30,492 nt of DNA from Candidatus Hydrogenedentota bacterium (GCA_903922535.1 CAIXUF010000564.1:1-30492), one strand, 5' to 3'; positions 15,469-24,699 are shown, numbered from the stretch's first letter. The notes: a model not told the origin generated them from the letters alone. Made by a program: numbers and translations.

Positions 15469-16590
15469 ATGAAAGTGGCAACCATCATCGGCACCAGGCC
15501 GGAAATCATCCGGCTTTCACGCGTCATGGCGGCGCTGGACCGGAACGTGGAGCATGTCATCGTCCACACCGGCCAGAATTATGACTATGAACTCAACCAG
15601 ATCTTTTTCGAGGATTTGGAAATCCGCAAGCCGGACGTGTTCATGGAAGCCGCGGGCAACACCCCCGCGGAAACCATCGGTCTGGTGATTGCCAAGTCTG
15701 ATGACGCCCTCGCGGCCATTCAGCCGGACGCTGTACTGGTTCTCGGCGACACGAACAGTTGTCTCGCGGCCATCTCGGCCAAACGCCGCAAGATTCCCGT
15801 GTTCCACATGGAGGCGGGAAACCGCTGTTTCGATCAGCGCGTCCCCGAGGAAATCAACCGGAAGATTGTGGATCACATCAGCGACATCAACATGCCCTAC
15901 AGCACCATCTCGCGCGACTATCTGCTTCGCGAGGGGCTGCCGCCCGACCGCATCATCAAGACAGGCAGCCCGATGTTCGAGGTGCTGCACCATTATCTGC
16001 CCAGGATCGAGCGCTCCGACGTGCTGTCCCGGCTGGGCCTGAAGGCCCAGGACTACTTCGTCGTCAGTTCCCACCGGGAGGAGAACATCGACTACCCCGA
16101 ACAGTTCCACAAACTGGTCAACGTCCTGAACGCCCTCGCCGAGAAATGCGGCAGGAGGATCATCGTCTCCACCCATCCGCGCACACGGAAGAAGATGGAC
16201 GCCATGGGTGTGGCGCTGCGGCCGGAGGTGGAGCTGCTCAAACCGCTCGGATTCTGCGACTATGTCCACCTGCAGATGCACGCCTCGGTATCTTTGTCCG
16301 ACAGCGGCACCATCACCGAGGAGTCCTCCATCCTCAACTTCCCCGCGTTGAACATCCGCAACGCCCACGAGCGCCCCGAAGGAATGGAAGAGGCCTCCGT
16401 CATGATGACGGGGCTCGAGTTGGACCGCATCCTCGACGGGCTCAAGATCCTGGAGTCCCAGCCGCGGGGGGCGTCGCGCATTCTGCGCATGGTCGACGAC
16501 TACAACGTGCCCAATGTCTCCGAGAAGGTTGTCCGGATAATTCTCAGCTACACGAACTACGTCAACCGTGTCGTTTGGCACAAGAACTGA
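15469..16590 (+). CDS. wbjD: UDP-sugar 2-epimerase of the WbjD/FnlC/CapG type (L-FucNAc pathway)
   Basis: 373 residues, full length. It belongs to the non-hydrolysing UDP-GlcNAc 2-epimerase family and follows the subgroup that makes UDP-N-acetyl-L-fucosamine. That subgroup is recognised by [95 protein letters not shown] (about 277-289) and the C-terminal [20 protein letters not shown]. It catalyses the last step after the FnlA-type dehydratase/epimerase and FnlB-type reductase, neither of which is in the window. Start ATG has AAGAGTGACAG just upstream. The cupin gene follows after 17 bases, so the two are probably cotranscribed. Confidence 0.85.
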   Translation: MKVATIIGTRPEIIRLSRVMAALDRNVEHVIVHTGQNYDYELNQIFFEDLEIRKPDVFMEAAGNTPAETIGLVIAKSDDALAAIQPDAVLVLGDTNSCLAAISAKRRKIPVFHMEAGNRCFDQRVPEEINRKIVDHISDINMPYSTISRDYLLREGLPPDRIIKTGSPMFEVLHHYLPRIERSDVLSRLGLKAQDYFVVSSHREENIDYPEQFHKLVNVLNALAEKCGRRIIVSTHPRTRKKMDAMGVALRPEVELLKPLGFCDYVHLQMHASVSLSDSGTITEESSILNFPALNIRNAHERPEGMEEASVMMTGLELDRILDGLKILESQPRGASRILRMVDDYNVPNVSEKVVRIILSYTNYVNRVVWHKN

Positions 16591-16607
16591 TCCCGGGAGT
16601 GATCGCC

Positions 16608-17051
16608 TTGTCTGACGCACAGAACACACCGCGCATCATTGAGGGCGGCCTGCTCGTGGACGCCCGGGGCACCGTGACCTTTGTGAACGACTTTGATTTC
16701 AAGGGTGTGGAGCGCTTCTACACAATCCGCGCCCACAGGCCCTATGAGCCGCGCGGCTGGCGCGGGCACAGAATCCAGGAGAAATGGTTCACGGTTGTGA
16801 GGGGAACCATACTCCTGGCCGTGGTCAAACCCGACGACTGGTCTTTTCCAGCCAGCCATCTCCCCGTTGAACGTTTTGTCCTGTCCGAGACAAAGCCGCA
16901 GGTTCTCCACGTTCCCGTGAATCACGCCACGGGAAGCATGGCACTGAGTGAAGACGCCATTCTGATGGTCTTCTCCTCCGGCCGCTTGGGGGATACCGCA
17001 ACTGATGACTACCTGTTCCCGGTAAACACTTGGAGCGTGAACTGCGAGTAG
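16608..17051 (+). CDS. Cupin sugar epimerase/ketoisomerase-like protein
   Basis: 147 residues from a TTG at 16608 with GGGAG 8 bases upstream; a GTG three codons earlier is the alternative. It is a small single-domain cupin of the WxcM/FdtA-like group (RmlC-related). It contains GGLLVDARGTVTFVNDFDF, WRGHRIQEKWFTVVRG and FVLSETKPQVLHVP, which are the family's strands around the nucleotide-sugar pocket. Relatives that I remember have an H-x-H or Q-x-H at the WRGH position, so the first ligand is Arg here. The gene is 17 bases downstream of the L-FucNAc epimerase and likely acts on the same or a linked nucleotide sugar. Substrate is unknown. Confidence 0.7.
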   Translation: MSDAQNTPRIIEGGLLVDARGTVTFVNDFDFKGVERFYTIRAHRPYEPRGWRGHRIQEKWFTVVRGTILLAVVKPDDWSFPASHLPVERFVLSETKPQVLHVPVNHATGSMALSEDAILMVFSSGRLGDTATDDYLFPVNTWSVNCE

Positions 17052-17503
17052 CGCCAATTTCCCTGTGAACGGGTCAGTCAAAGATTTCTTCCACGGTGAT
17101 GGCATGCCATATGCCGGGGAAAACCCGGCTGGCCGACATGGTTGATCACAAGCCGATCAAAAGTCGTTGCGGTCCTCCAAGATTTCCAGTATGATGAGAC
17201 GCAGAATCGACATGCTGAACTGTGTGAACGTTTGGCGCAGGTACCGGGTAGACCTGAGAACCGATTGGCAGAAACCGCCGGCCGCATGCGCGCTGATGTG
17301 TCAAAGCAGGAACAATCTGTCTGGAAAAGCTGGAAATACAGCGTTCCGATGCCTGCCCATGATGGTTGGCGGTAGGTTGCCGGGCGGATTGTTGCCGGAA
17401 TTGCCTGTTCACGCCGCAAACCTGCCGTTTTTCACATATGAGCGATTGAAACGCCGCCAGCCCGCAGCAAGGACCGTTGGGCCGCAGCGTTAGGAGTCTG
17501 GTT
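17052..17503. other. 452-base stretch without a recognisable gene
   Basis: No frame here resembles a known family. A plus-strand frame of 77 codons starts near 17142 but has no Shine-Dalgarno. The region holds a CCGGG-GAAAA-CCCGG hairpin (17114-17128), which has no T-tract and could be a stable transcript structure. A decayed gene or an untranslated leader of the following gene is possible. Confidence 0.4.
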
Positions 17504-18856
17504 TTGACAAAGACTTACCATTTGTTCGTTCCCGAATACGTGCCCCTGGAAAACAAGGGGGAAGAAGCCATTGTCCGCGGCATTGCTGACACGCTTTTCC
17601 CTGAGGGAAACTGCGAGATTCACCTGCTTGAAGTCGAAGCGCATGCCTACCGGCTCCAAGACGGCATACACGTTTACCCCGCCGAATGGTTCTTCCCCAC
17701 ATGGGCCACCCGGGAGTTTGGCCTTGGCCCGAGCTGGGAAAAGCTCCGTGATTCGGCCTGCTCCCTGGTGCGCAACGGACTTCACAAGCTCTGGCCCGGG
17801 TGGGTAAAGAGAAGGTCCGGCGCACTCAGGGAAACCGTCGGACGGATGAGGCGCCTCGCGCAGGGAGATCCTCCGCGGGACGACAAAGACCGCGCATTGC
17901 TGCGCCTTGTAAACTGTGATTATGTTGTTGCCGGACATGACGGCGCGCTGGATGAAATGGTGTGCCATGTAATCAATTCCATGAGAGACTTGGGCAAGGG
18001 AAGCGGCATCCTGGGGGTTGAACTGCCCCGCTCTTTCAAGAGCCGCGCCATTCTTGAAGTGCATCAGGAGGCATTGCGGCACTGTGAGTTCTTCTACTGC
18101 CGCACTGCCGCCTCGGTGGAGGTTGCCAGACGTTCTTTTCCGGATGTGCATTCAGAATTGCTGCCGGACCCGGCCTTTGGCATGAAGCCGGCCCCGGACG
18201 GGACGGTTGACAAGATTATCGAAGGGGAGGGACTGGGACACTTCTTCGAGCGGCCTGTGGTAATGTGCACCTGCTGCGAGCCGGCGCCCATTGCCCGGCA
18301 CTGCTTCGAGGACGTCCTGCGGCCGGATCTTAAACTGGCGGCCCATCGGCAACTGTTTGCCGAAGTGATCCGGCATATAGTCCACGAGCACGGCGCAAAC
18401 GTCCTGTTCCTGCCGCACGCTGTCGGCCCTGGCGCGGCGTTGGACGACCGGGTTGTGGCACGAGACATTCTAAGTCGCGCGGAACTGCCTCCGGAGCGGG
18501 CGCGTCTGCTGGCAACGGCGTGTTCGGCCCCCGAACTGAAAGGGCTGCTCAAGCGGGGCGAACTGCTCCTCGCGGAGCGAATTCACTCCGTAATCGGGGC
18601 AACAGGCGCGCACACCCCCTTCTTCTTCATGGGTTCCCACACGGATCGCAGAGTGCAGGGCATTGTCAACGAGATGCTCGGCATGGAGCATGCCGTTTAC
18701 TTTCTCAACCGGCCCGACCTTGCCGACCTGAAGGCGAAATTCGACGCGGTCTGGAGCCAAAGGGCGGAACAGCGGGCGCGCTTGACTGAAACCTCGGCAA
18801 GTATTAGGACCCGGCTGGAGGAGGGCGCTGCGGTCATACGCAGGCGCATAGGCTGA
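17504..18856 (+). CDS. Polysaccharide pyruvyl transferase family protein
   Basis: 450 residues from a TTG at 17504, chosen because AGGAG lies 7 bases upstream and the N-terminus MTKTYHLFVPEYVPLENKGEEAI starts with the family's N-x-G-[DE]-E-A-[IV] motif. The family (PF04230) has a GT-B-like fold and adds pyruvate ketals to sugars, as in CsaB and EPS proteins. Later parts include VAGHDGALDEM (about 145-155), YCRTAASVEVARR, LPDPAFGM, and a C-terminal region with ERIHSVIGATGAHTPFFFMG (about 360-380), where family members have a conserved R-x-H. An additional long middle segment (about 70-140) is Arg-rich and not well conserved. A pyruvylated surface glycan is inferred; other transfer activities are possible. 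Confidence 0.7.
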   Translation: MTKTYHLFVPEYVPLENKGEEAIVRGIADTLFPEGNCEIHLLEVEAHAYRLQDGIHVYPAEWFFPTWATREFGLGPSWEKLRDSACSLVRNGLHKLWPGWVKRRSGALRETVGRMRRLAQGDPPRDDKDRALLRLVNCDYVVAGHDGALDEMVCHVINSMRDLGKGSGILGVELPRSFKSRAILEVHQEALRHCEFFYCRTAASVEVARRSFPDVHSELLPDPAFGMKPAPDGTVDKIIEGEGLGHFFERPVVMCTCCEPAPIARHCFEDVLRPDLKLAAHRQLFAEVIRHIVHEHGANVLFLPHAVGPGAALDDRVVARDILSRAELPPERARLLATACSAPELKGLLKRGELLLAERIHSVIGATGAHTPFFFMGSHTDRRVQGIVNEMLGMEHAVYFLNRPDLADLKAKFDAVWSQRAEQRARLTETSASIRTRLEEGAAVIRRRIG

Positions 18857-18964
18857 GGGGCGCGCCAACGGCTCTGCGGGACCGGCGGCCGATGCGCCGT
18901 CAAAGGCGCTCGTCGCAAATGCAGGCATTGTTTGAACGCGGGAACATGCTAGGATAGTGGCATT

Positions 18965-20119
18965 GTGAACATATTGATCAATTTTTCAACGTTGAAGGCC
19001 GGTGGGGGGCAAAACGTGGCCCTCAATTTTCTCTATGCGGTCGAGTCGTGTCCAGTGGCGGATGTCACCTGCTTTTATCTCGTCGCCAAAGACTCCGACG
19101 TCCACCGGCACCTTCAGCGACAGGAGAATATGCGCTATGTCACCGCCCCCCGCAACGCCATACTGCGGATTCTCTTTGAGGTGTTCGCCGGGTGGTATTT
19201 CCTGACAAAACTCAAAATAGACATTGTCTACTCGTATTTTGGGTATGCCTGGTTTCCCAGGCGCTGGCCGCAGATTTCGGGCTCGGTGGACTCAAACCTT
19301 TATTTTCCTGAAATTGATTTCTGGCAGGGGCACCACGGGGCCGGCAAACTGAAGAGAAGGCTGCTGGATTTTTATCGCATCCGCGGGGTGAAGCGTTCCA
19401 ATGCGGTGGTGTTCGAGAATGAGGCTTTGGAGGAGCGGGGACGCCTTCTTTACGGGCTTGGACAAACCAAATTCATCAAACCATCCATTTGTCTCGGTGA
19501 AAACAGGCTGGATTTTACACTGCCGCCGCTTGATGCGCCTGATGTGAAGCGCGGGCTCTTTCTTTGTGGCTGGCAGTTGAACAAGAATTTCATGCTGATT
19601 CCGCCGCTTGCGGCGGAGATGCGCAAGAGAAACAGACCCTTTGCGTTTGTCTTGACCGCGCCGGCGGACAATTCCGATCAGCACAGACAATTCTGCGAGT
19701 CGCTTCGAACCCATGATGTGGTTGACCGGGTCTTTGTCACAGGTCCTGCCCGCAAGGATGAACTCGCAAGTCTGTATGGGCAGATTGACTATGTGTTTCT
19801 GCTCAGCAAGCTGGAAAGTTTCAGCAACAACATTATTGAGGCCTGGTGTTTTGGCAAACCCCTGCTGATTGCGGATGAACCCTGGGCGCATTCAATCTGT
19901 CAGGATGCCGCGGTGTATGTGGACAGGGATTCCGTCGCGGATATTGCGGACAAGCTCTGTTGTCTGCTGGATTCCAGTGAGCGCCGCGCGCTCGCAATTC
20001 GCCGGGGAACCGAAATGTTGGGCCAATACCCCAGTATCCAGGGTAGAATCAAGGAAGAAATCGATTATGTCCGCCATGTCTTCCAGCAGAATGAAACAGT
20101 TTCTTCTCGTCTCCTATGA
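18965..20119 (+). CDS. Glycosyltransferase family 4
   Basis: 384 residues from GTG at 18965. The first strand MNILINFSTLKAGGGQNVALNFLYA is a typical GT-B N-terminal Gly-rich loop. The C-terminal domain has FLCGWQLNKN, a Rossmann-like FVLTAPADNS and the family motif SKLESFSNNIIEAWCFGKPLLIAD (about 280-303), with the E-x7-E variant. A long inserted region of the N-terminal domain (PEIDFWQGHHGAGKLKRRLLDFYRI) is characteristic of several O-antigen transferases. AGGATAG lies upstream of the start. The stop overlaps the next gene by 53 bases, so translation of the two is likely coupled. Donor and acceptor are unknown. Confidence 0.8.
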   Translation: MNILINFSTLKAGGGQNVALNFLYAVESCPVADVTCFYLVAKDSDVHRHLQRQENMRYVTAPRNAILRILFEVFAGWYFLTKLKIDIVYSYFGYAWFPRRWPQISGSVDSNLYFPEIDFWQGHHGAGKLKRRLLDFYRIRGVKRSNAVVFENEALEERGRLLYGLGQTKFIKPSICLGENRLDFTLPPLDAPDVKRGLFLCGWQLNKNFMLIPPLAAEMRKRNRPFAFVLTAPADNSDQHRQFCESLRTHDVVDRVFVTGPARKDELASLYGQIDYVFLLSKLESFSNNIIEAWCFGKPLLIADEPWAHSICQDAAVYVDRDSVADIADKLCCLLDSSERRALAIRRGTEMLGQYPSIQGRIKEEIDYVRHVFQQNETVSSRLL

Positions 20120-20621
20120 AACGGCGATGGCTCTCGTGCTCAATCTTCCCCGGTATCCGCTTTGTCTCTTCATCAAGAAGTTGTTTCTGACGCTTGCGGG
20201 GGCGAAAATTGGCAGGCGGGTCGTCATTTACCCGGGTGTGTGGATCGCAGATGGAAGAAATCTGGTGATCGGTGACGATGTGGATTTGTCCAAGGATGTG
20301 CTGCTCGTGACCCCCGGCGGGATCACCATTGGAGCCAGAACGCTGATAGGGTTTCGAACGCAAATAATCTCCGGCAACCATGTGATTCCGCCCGGGAAAC
20401 AGAGGATATTTGACTCCGGAAACGACCGCAGGCCCATTGTAATTGGAGAGGATGTGTGGATTGGCGGAAACTGCCTGATTACCGCCGGTGTGACCATAGG
20501 TGAGGGCGCCGTGGTTGCCGGAGGGAGTGTTGTGACCAGAAACGTTGAACCATTCACCATTGTGGGTGGAATTCCGGCAAAGCTGATTCGACGCCGCGAA
20601 ACCGACCCGAGTGACCAATGA
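20067..20621 (+). CDS. Hexapeptide-repeat acyltransferase (left-handed beta-helix)
   Basis: 184 residues from the ATG at 20067, with AGGAAG 9 bases upstream; the ATGs at 20076 and 20091 are alternatives. After a hydrophobic N-terminal helix (ETAMALVLNLPRYPLCLFIKKLFL) come the hexapeptide turns: IGRRVVIYPGVWIAD, LVIGDDVDLSKDVLLV, ITIGARTLIG, IVIGEDVWIGGNCLITAGVTIGEGAVVAGGSVVT. The SGNHVIPPGK loop (about residue 103-112) supplies the catalytic His of the WcaF/maltose-acetyltransferase group. It probably O-acetylates a sugar of the glycan. It starts inside the GT4 gene and overlaps the CapA-like gene by ATGA. Confidence 0.8.
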   Translation: MSAMSSSRMKQFLLVSYETAMALVLNLPRYPLCLFIKKLFLTLAGAKIGRRVVIYPGVWIADGRNLVIGDDVDLSKDVLLVTPGGITIGARTLIGFRTQIISGNHVIPPGKQRIFDSGNDRRPIVIGEDVWIGGNCLITAGVTIGEGAVVAGGSVVTRNVEPFTIVGGIPAKLIRRRETDPSDQ

Positions 20622-21655
20622 CGGCAAGACACATACTCTTTTGCGCCGACACCTTCCTGCGGACCCTCAACGGCGAGACTCCGTTCGCCGGGATGCTCCC
20701 GCAGTTTCGCGATTCTGCCGTCTGCCTGAATCTGGAAACGGCCCTCTCCGGCGCGCGGCAGAAAGAGAAGACCGTCTTTCTGGCGGTGGATGAGACGGCG
20801 CTCGATTGGCTCCCGGACGAGGTCCAGGCGCTTACAATTGTCAACAATCATGCCGCCGACAGCGGTGACCCGCAGCGCCTTGCGACGGCATTGGCCAAGA
20901 GGGGAAAGACGGTCATCGGACCGCAGAATCCTTCCGCGGCACACGCCGTGATCGGCGGAATCTCGGTTGACTTCATTGCCGCCTATTTCGCGCTGCCCCG
21001 CCTGCGCATGTCGTACAATGGCCGCCGGGCGAACGCTTTGGAACGGCTGCTGCGCGATTCGACCGCCGAGCGGAAGATCGTCAGCCTGCATTGGGGCTAC
21101 GAACTCACCGATCTGCCCGCACCATTTCAGCGGCAGCTCGCCCGCAGGTTCATCGATGCCGGAGCGGATATCATCATCGGCCACCACCCCCACGTGCCAC
21201 AGGGTTGGGAAGTCTACAAGGACAGGTTCATCTACTATTCGCTCGGCAATTTCAATTTCTGGCAGTTCGACGGGGAAAACACCGACAAGAACCGCTGGGG
21301 ATACATGGTCCGCTATGATCCCGGCAGCCGCGAGACAGAACCGATTCCGTACCGGATCAACGAGAACTATCAGCCCTGGCCTGTGCCCCGCGAAGAGAAC
21401 GCCGAACTTCTCTTGAGACTCCGCGGCCTCTGTGAGCGGGCGCGCACGGTCGATACTGGAATGTGGTTCAAGACAGAGTACGCCGATTGGTACAACAGGG
21501 AGATCAAAGTGTGGAGCCGGGATTGCCTGAGCCGCTTCTCACCGTCCCTGTGGCTCACATGGCTTGTCTGGCTGTCCATGCCGATGAATCTAAGGTATTG
21601 CGCGACTGTCGCGCTGTCACGGCGGTGGCATAAAGCAAGGAATTCTTCGCGCTAG
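20618..21655 (+). CDS. CapA-family protein (metallophosphatase-like)
   Basis: 345 residues. The N-terminal about 215 residues show the CapA signature (PF09587) in order: FCADTFL (about 8-14), NLET (38-41), VNNHAAD (75-81), SLHWGYE (156-162), GADIIIGHHPHVPQ (182-195), YYSLGNFNFW (206-215). These residues would bind a metal pair, as in the calcineurin-like fold. CapA is part of poly-gamma-glutamate synthesis in Bacillus, but CapA relatives are also common in O-antigen loci, where their role is unclear. The remaining 130 residues include a possible membrane helix near the C-terminus (SLWLTWLVWLSMPM). The start overlaps the acyltransferase stop by ATGA. Confidence 0.8.
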   Translation: MTARHILFCADTFLRTLNGETPFAGMLPQFRDSAVCLNLETALSGARQKEKTVFLAVDETALDWLPDEVQALTIVNNHAADSGDPQRLATALAKRGKTVIGPQNPSAAHAVIGGISVDFIAAYFALPRLRMSYNGRRANALERLLRDSTAERKIVSLHWGYELTDLPAPFQRQLARRFIDAGADIIIGHHPHVPQGWEVYKDRFIYYSLGNFNFWQFDGENTDKNRWGYMVRYDPGSRETEPIPYRINENYQPWPVPREENAELLLRLRGLCERARTVDTGMWFKTEYADWYNREIKVWSRDCLSRFSPSLWLTWLVWLSMPMNLRYCATVALSRRWHKARNSSR

Positions 21656-22006
21656 CCGCAGCCCCGGGCGCGTCCCGTTCCAGCCGCACCTTTGTGCTTA
21701 TTACGGGCTGTTGACACTGCGGGTTGTTTGCCTTGTTCGTTGGGGATGGCATATTATAACCACGGGCCGCAGACTGAAGTGCGGTGAGGCGCTGCCGTTG
21801 TGATTGGGCACCGCCCACTCATCCCATTCCATTGGCTGGCGGGGAACGCCTGTGCAACGGCTTGGGCCGTCCGTTGGCGGTGTGGTTGGCCTGTCCGTGA
21901 AGACCTGGGAACGGCAACCCTGGGAAGTGCGGCGTTTGCGCTGTAGTTCCGGCGTTTTGGATTCTTCAGCGTTCTACCAGTGTTGGCATGCGCAAGAGAA
22001 GTTCAG
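21656..22006. other. 351-base gene-free stretch before the PaaK-like gene
   Basis: No protein family or RNA gene is recognised. It begins just after the CapA-like gene, includes a candidate promoter (see 21733-21760) and would leave an untranslated leader of about 240 bases before the PaaK-like gene. The leader has several GC-rich short repeats, for example GGCTTGGGCC and CGTCCGTTGGCGG, but no clear structure of a known riboswitch. Confidence 0.4.
21733..21760 (+). promoter_or_regulatory. Candidate promoter before the PaaK-like gene
   Basis: TTGTTC (21733-21738), 16 bases, TATAAC (21755-21760); the overlapping TTGCCT (21728-21733), 18 bases, TATTAT (21752-21757) is an alternative. It is the most AT-rich spot of the gap between the CapA-like and PaaK-like genes. 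Confidence 0.35.
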
Positions 22007-23338
22007 ATGGATTTCAAGTATAAACTGAAGAGCATCGCCGAGCACATCCCGTATTCCCTGGGAAAATGGACGTCACGCGTCCCTTACAGACTCCGGCTGG
22101 GCAGTCAATACACAGAATCCTGCAGATTGGCATCCCATTATGCACAGGCCGGACCGGAAGAGCGCCGCGCATATGCCGTCCGTCATTTGAACCGGATCGT
22201 TCAATACGCCCAAAAGAACATACCGTTCTATCAGGACCTGTACGGGCGCAGTCCCATAGCGGTCAACAGCATAAGAGATTTTGAACAGCTCCCGATTATC
22301 ACAAAAACCCAGGTTCGCGAATATTCAAAGCAGTCTGCCGGCGCAACGCTTATCAATACAGGGGGCTCGTCCGGCGAGCCATTGAGTTTCTACATCGACA
22401 AGAATGCGTGGGCCCGCGAATGGGCGCACATGCATTATATTTGGGGGTTGCGGGGTTATCTGCACACGCAGCTAATGATAACCATTCTCGGAAGAAATCT
22501 TGGGAAGGATCTGTACAAGTACAACGCCGTTCACAATGAGATCAGAGTCAATCCATATCTGGATGCGGGAGCCCGGGCATCGGACATCGTGAACCTCATC
22601 ACAGAATACCCCGTCATGTACATTCAGGGATATCCCTCCTCCATATACAACCTGTTGCGGGAGATAGAGCCGCAACTGGGCGAGAGGGACAGGGCGCTTG
22701 TTTCATCCAGAATCAAATGCTGTTTTCTAAGCTCGGAATATCCGATTCCTTATATGACGAAGTACCTTCATGACACGTGGAATCTGGACTATATATCGTG
22801 GTATGGCCACAGCGAAATGTGCGTGCTGGCCTACGACAATGACCGGGACGGGAAATACACCCCCTTCATCACCTACGGTTACGCGGAGGATGTTGGGGGG
22901 ATGTTGTGCGGAACGTCATACCACAACCATGACATGCCGCTGATACGGTACTCGACCGGCGACATCATTGAGTCGAAGGCGGATGATTCCGGGATTATGG
23001 AGCATTTTTCGATAAAAGAGGGACGGGAAGGCGATTTCATTGAAGACAAGTGTGGCAAAAGACTCCCCCTGACCGCTTTGATTTACGGACGCCATCACAG
23101 AATATTCAATGTGGCGGATTACGTGCAGTTGTTCCAGCCGGGCAGGGGGGCCGCAACGTTGTACGTCACGGCCAGGGAGAGCGTGGGGCTGCCGCCTTCT
23201 GATCTTTCGCGCTATTTCGATTGGTCAGATGTGAACCTGGATGTCAACTATGTGATATTGCAAAAGCCGATTCGCACCAAACGCGGAAAACTCAAGCTTA
23301 AACTGTTGTCAGACGATCTTGTGGATGCAAATCAATGA
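22007..23338 (+). CDS. PaaK/CapK-like adenylate-forming protein
   Basis: 443 residues from the ATG at 22007 (GAGAAG upstream). It belongs to the phenylacetate-CoA ligase/CapK group of adenylate-forming enzymes. Landmarks are the P-loop-like INTGGSSGEPLSF (about 114-126), SSEYPIPYMTKY with YGHSEMCVLAYD (about 240-275), YGYAEDVGG and IRYSTGDI (about 322-330), RHHRIFNVADYVQLFQP, and a C-terminal lysine region with RTKRGKLKLK. The Lys near the end may be the catalytic one. CapK proteins are found in many capsule loci, but the acyl or amino acid substrate is rarely known. Its presence suggests an acid is activated and joined to the glycan, probably as an amide. Confidence 0.8.
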   Translation: MDFKYKLKSIAEHIPYSLGKWTSRVPYRLRLGSQYTESCRLASHYAQAGPEERRAYAVRHLNRIVQYAQKNIPFYQDLYGRSPIAVNSIRDFEQLPIITKTQVREYSKQSAGATLINTGGSSGEPLSFYIDKNAWAREWAHMHYIWGLRGYLHTQLMITILGRNLGKDLYKYNAVHNEIRVNPYLDAGARASDIVNLITEYPVMYIQGYPSSIYNLLREIEPQLGERDRALVSSRIKCCFLSSEYPIPYMTKYLHDTWNLDYISWYGHSEMCVLAYDNDRDGKYTPFITYGYAEDVGGMLCGTSYHNHDMPLIRYSTGDIIESKADDSGIMEHFSIKEGREGDFIEDKCGKRLPLTALIYGRHHRIFNVADYVQLFQPGRGAATLYVTARESVGLPPSDLSRYFDWSDVNLDVNYVILQKPIRTKRGKLKLKLLSDDLVDANQ

Positions 23339-23492
23339 ACCCAAACACATGCCCAGACATGCCCCGACGGTGCTGCTCGCATTGACAGGAAATCTGGCAT
23401 GGCTGACCGAACGAGGGTGTGCATGACTCAGTCAATGACGGGAGTTCCCTGCCCGTCCCCGGGGAACCGATGCCGGGCCCGTTGCCCTGGCC

Positions 23493-23522
23493 TTGTGCGG
23501 CCGGTGGAAGACCATGCATAAT
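23493..23522 (+). promoter_or_regulatory. Candidate promoter of the acetamidino cassette
   Basis: TTGTGC (23493-23498), 18 bases, CATAAT (23517-23522), 37 bases before the amidotransferase ATG. It lies in the 221-base gap after the PaaK-like gene, which holds no other recognised feature. Confidence 0.4.
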
Positions 23523-23559
23523 TTCGCCACCATGCGTTATCACGGAAAAGGTGCCAGGA

Positions 23560-24699
23560 ATGACTGAAACGACTCCCCGGATCTGCGCGAACTGCGTCAT
23601 GGACACAACGGACTCGAAGATTGTATTTGATGACCGCGGCGTCTGCGACCACTGCAATGAGTTCCACAAAAGCATTCTCCCCAATTGGCATCCGGACGCG
23701 GAAGGGTGGAAGTCTCTCCAGGCAACCGTGGAACTCATCAAGAAGGAGGGGGTCGGGAAGGATTTTGACTGCATCATTGGCGTGAGTGGGGGGGTTGACA
23801 GTTCTTACCTGACCTATGCCGCAAAGGAACAGTTTGGACTGCGTCCCCTGGTCTTTCATGTTGATGCGGGCTGGAATTCGCAGGTGGCCGTGAACAACAT
23901 CGAGAAACTGGTGGACAAACTGGGTTTGGATTTGTTCACCGAAGTGATTGACTGGGAGGAGATGCGGGATCTGCAACTGGCATTCTTCAAATCGGGAGTG
24001 CCGCACATCGACACGCCGCAGGACCATGCATTCTTTGCAACAATGTACAATTTTGCCGAACGGCACAAGATTAGGTACATTTTGACCGGCGCAAATTATT
24101 CCACTGAATGCACCCGAAACCCCATTGAGTGGATGTATTACCAGTCTGATTCCATACAACTGCGCGACATTCACAAACGCTTTGGCGCGCGCCCCTTGGT
24201 GAACTTTCCCACAACGAGCATTCTGCGGCACAAAGTTTATCTGCGGTACCTTAAAGGAATACGAATCGTCAGGCCGCTGGACTGCATTCCCTATGTCAAA
24301 GAGGACGCGATTCGGCTGCTGGTCGAAAAGTTCGGCTGGCAGACCTATCCGCAGAAACACTTTGAATCCCGCTTCACGAAATTCTACGAGGGTTACTGGC
24401 TGCCCAAGAAGTTCGGCTATGACACCCGAAAGGTGCAGTATTCCAGCTTGATCCTCACCAACCAAATGACCCGGGAGGAGGCGTTGGAGAAACTGTCGCA
24501 CCCCTCTTATGATAAAGAGACCATCGCCCACGATTTTGAGTATGTTGCCACGAAGCTGGGCATATCCGTCGAGGAACTGCAGGGCTACATGGACAGCCCA
24601 AACAAGACGTTTCGCGACTACCGGTCCCAACAGGGCATCTACACGATCGGGGCGAAGATGATGAGATTGTTGGGAATGGAGCTTGGAGGAAAGAGATGA
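23560..24699 (+). CDS. wbpG: N-acetyl sugar amidotransferase (WbpG/PseA family)
   Basis: 379 residues from the ATG at 23560. WbpG and PseA convert an N-acetyl group of a nucleotide sugar to acetamidino by ATP-dependent amide transfer, using ammonia from a glutaminase. The N-terminus has a Zn-ribbon-like pair of CxxC motifs (Cys 9/12 and 29/32), then the PP-loop SGGVDSS (76-82), which binds ATP. Other landmarks are DAGWNSQVAVNNI, TGANYSTE, IEWMYYQSD and FPTTSILRHKVYLRY. Length matches the family. It overlaps the HisH-like gene by ATGA; with HisH and HisF next to it, it reproduces the wbpG-hisH2-hisF2 arrangement of Pseudomonas O-antigen loci. Confidence 0.88.
   Translation: MTETTPRICANCVMDTTDSKIVFDDRGVCDHCNEFHKSILPNWHPDAEGWKSLQATVELIKKEGVGKDFDCIIGVSGGVDSSYLTYAAKEQFGLRPLVFHVDAGWNSQVAVNNIEKLVDKLGLDLFTEVIDWEEMRDLQLAFFKSGVPHIDTPQDHAFFATMYNFAERHKIRYILTGANYSTECTRNPIEWMYYQSDSIQLRDIHKRFGARPLVNFPTTSILRHKVYLRYLKGIRIVRPLDCIPYVKEDAIRLLVEKFGWQTYPQKHFESRFTKFYEGYWLPKKFGYDTRKVQYSSLILTNQMTREEALEKLSHPSYDKETIAHDFEYVATKLGISVEELQGYMDSPNKTFRDYRSQQGIYTIGAKMMRLLGMELGGKR

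Noticed and set aside
15469..16590. Plain WecB making UDP-ManNAc
   Set aside because: Motifs such as [20 protein letters not shown] and the [17 protein letters not shown] end follow the WbjD/FnlC subgroup. The general WecB role is still not excluded.
17142..17375. Small protein gene of 77 codons in the gap
   Set aside because: No Shine-Dalgarno, no known similarity and no sign of coding beyond an open frame.
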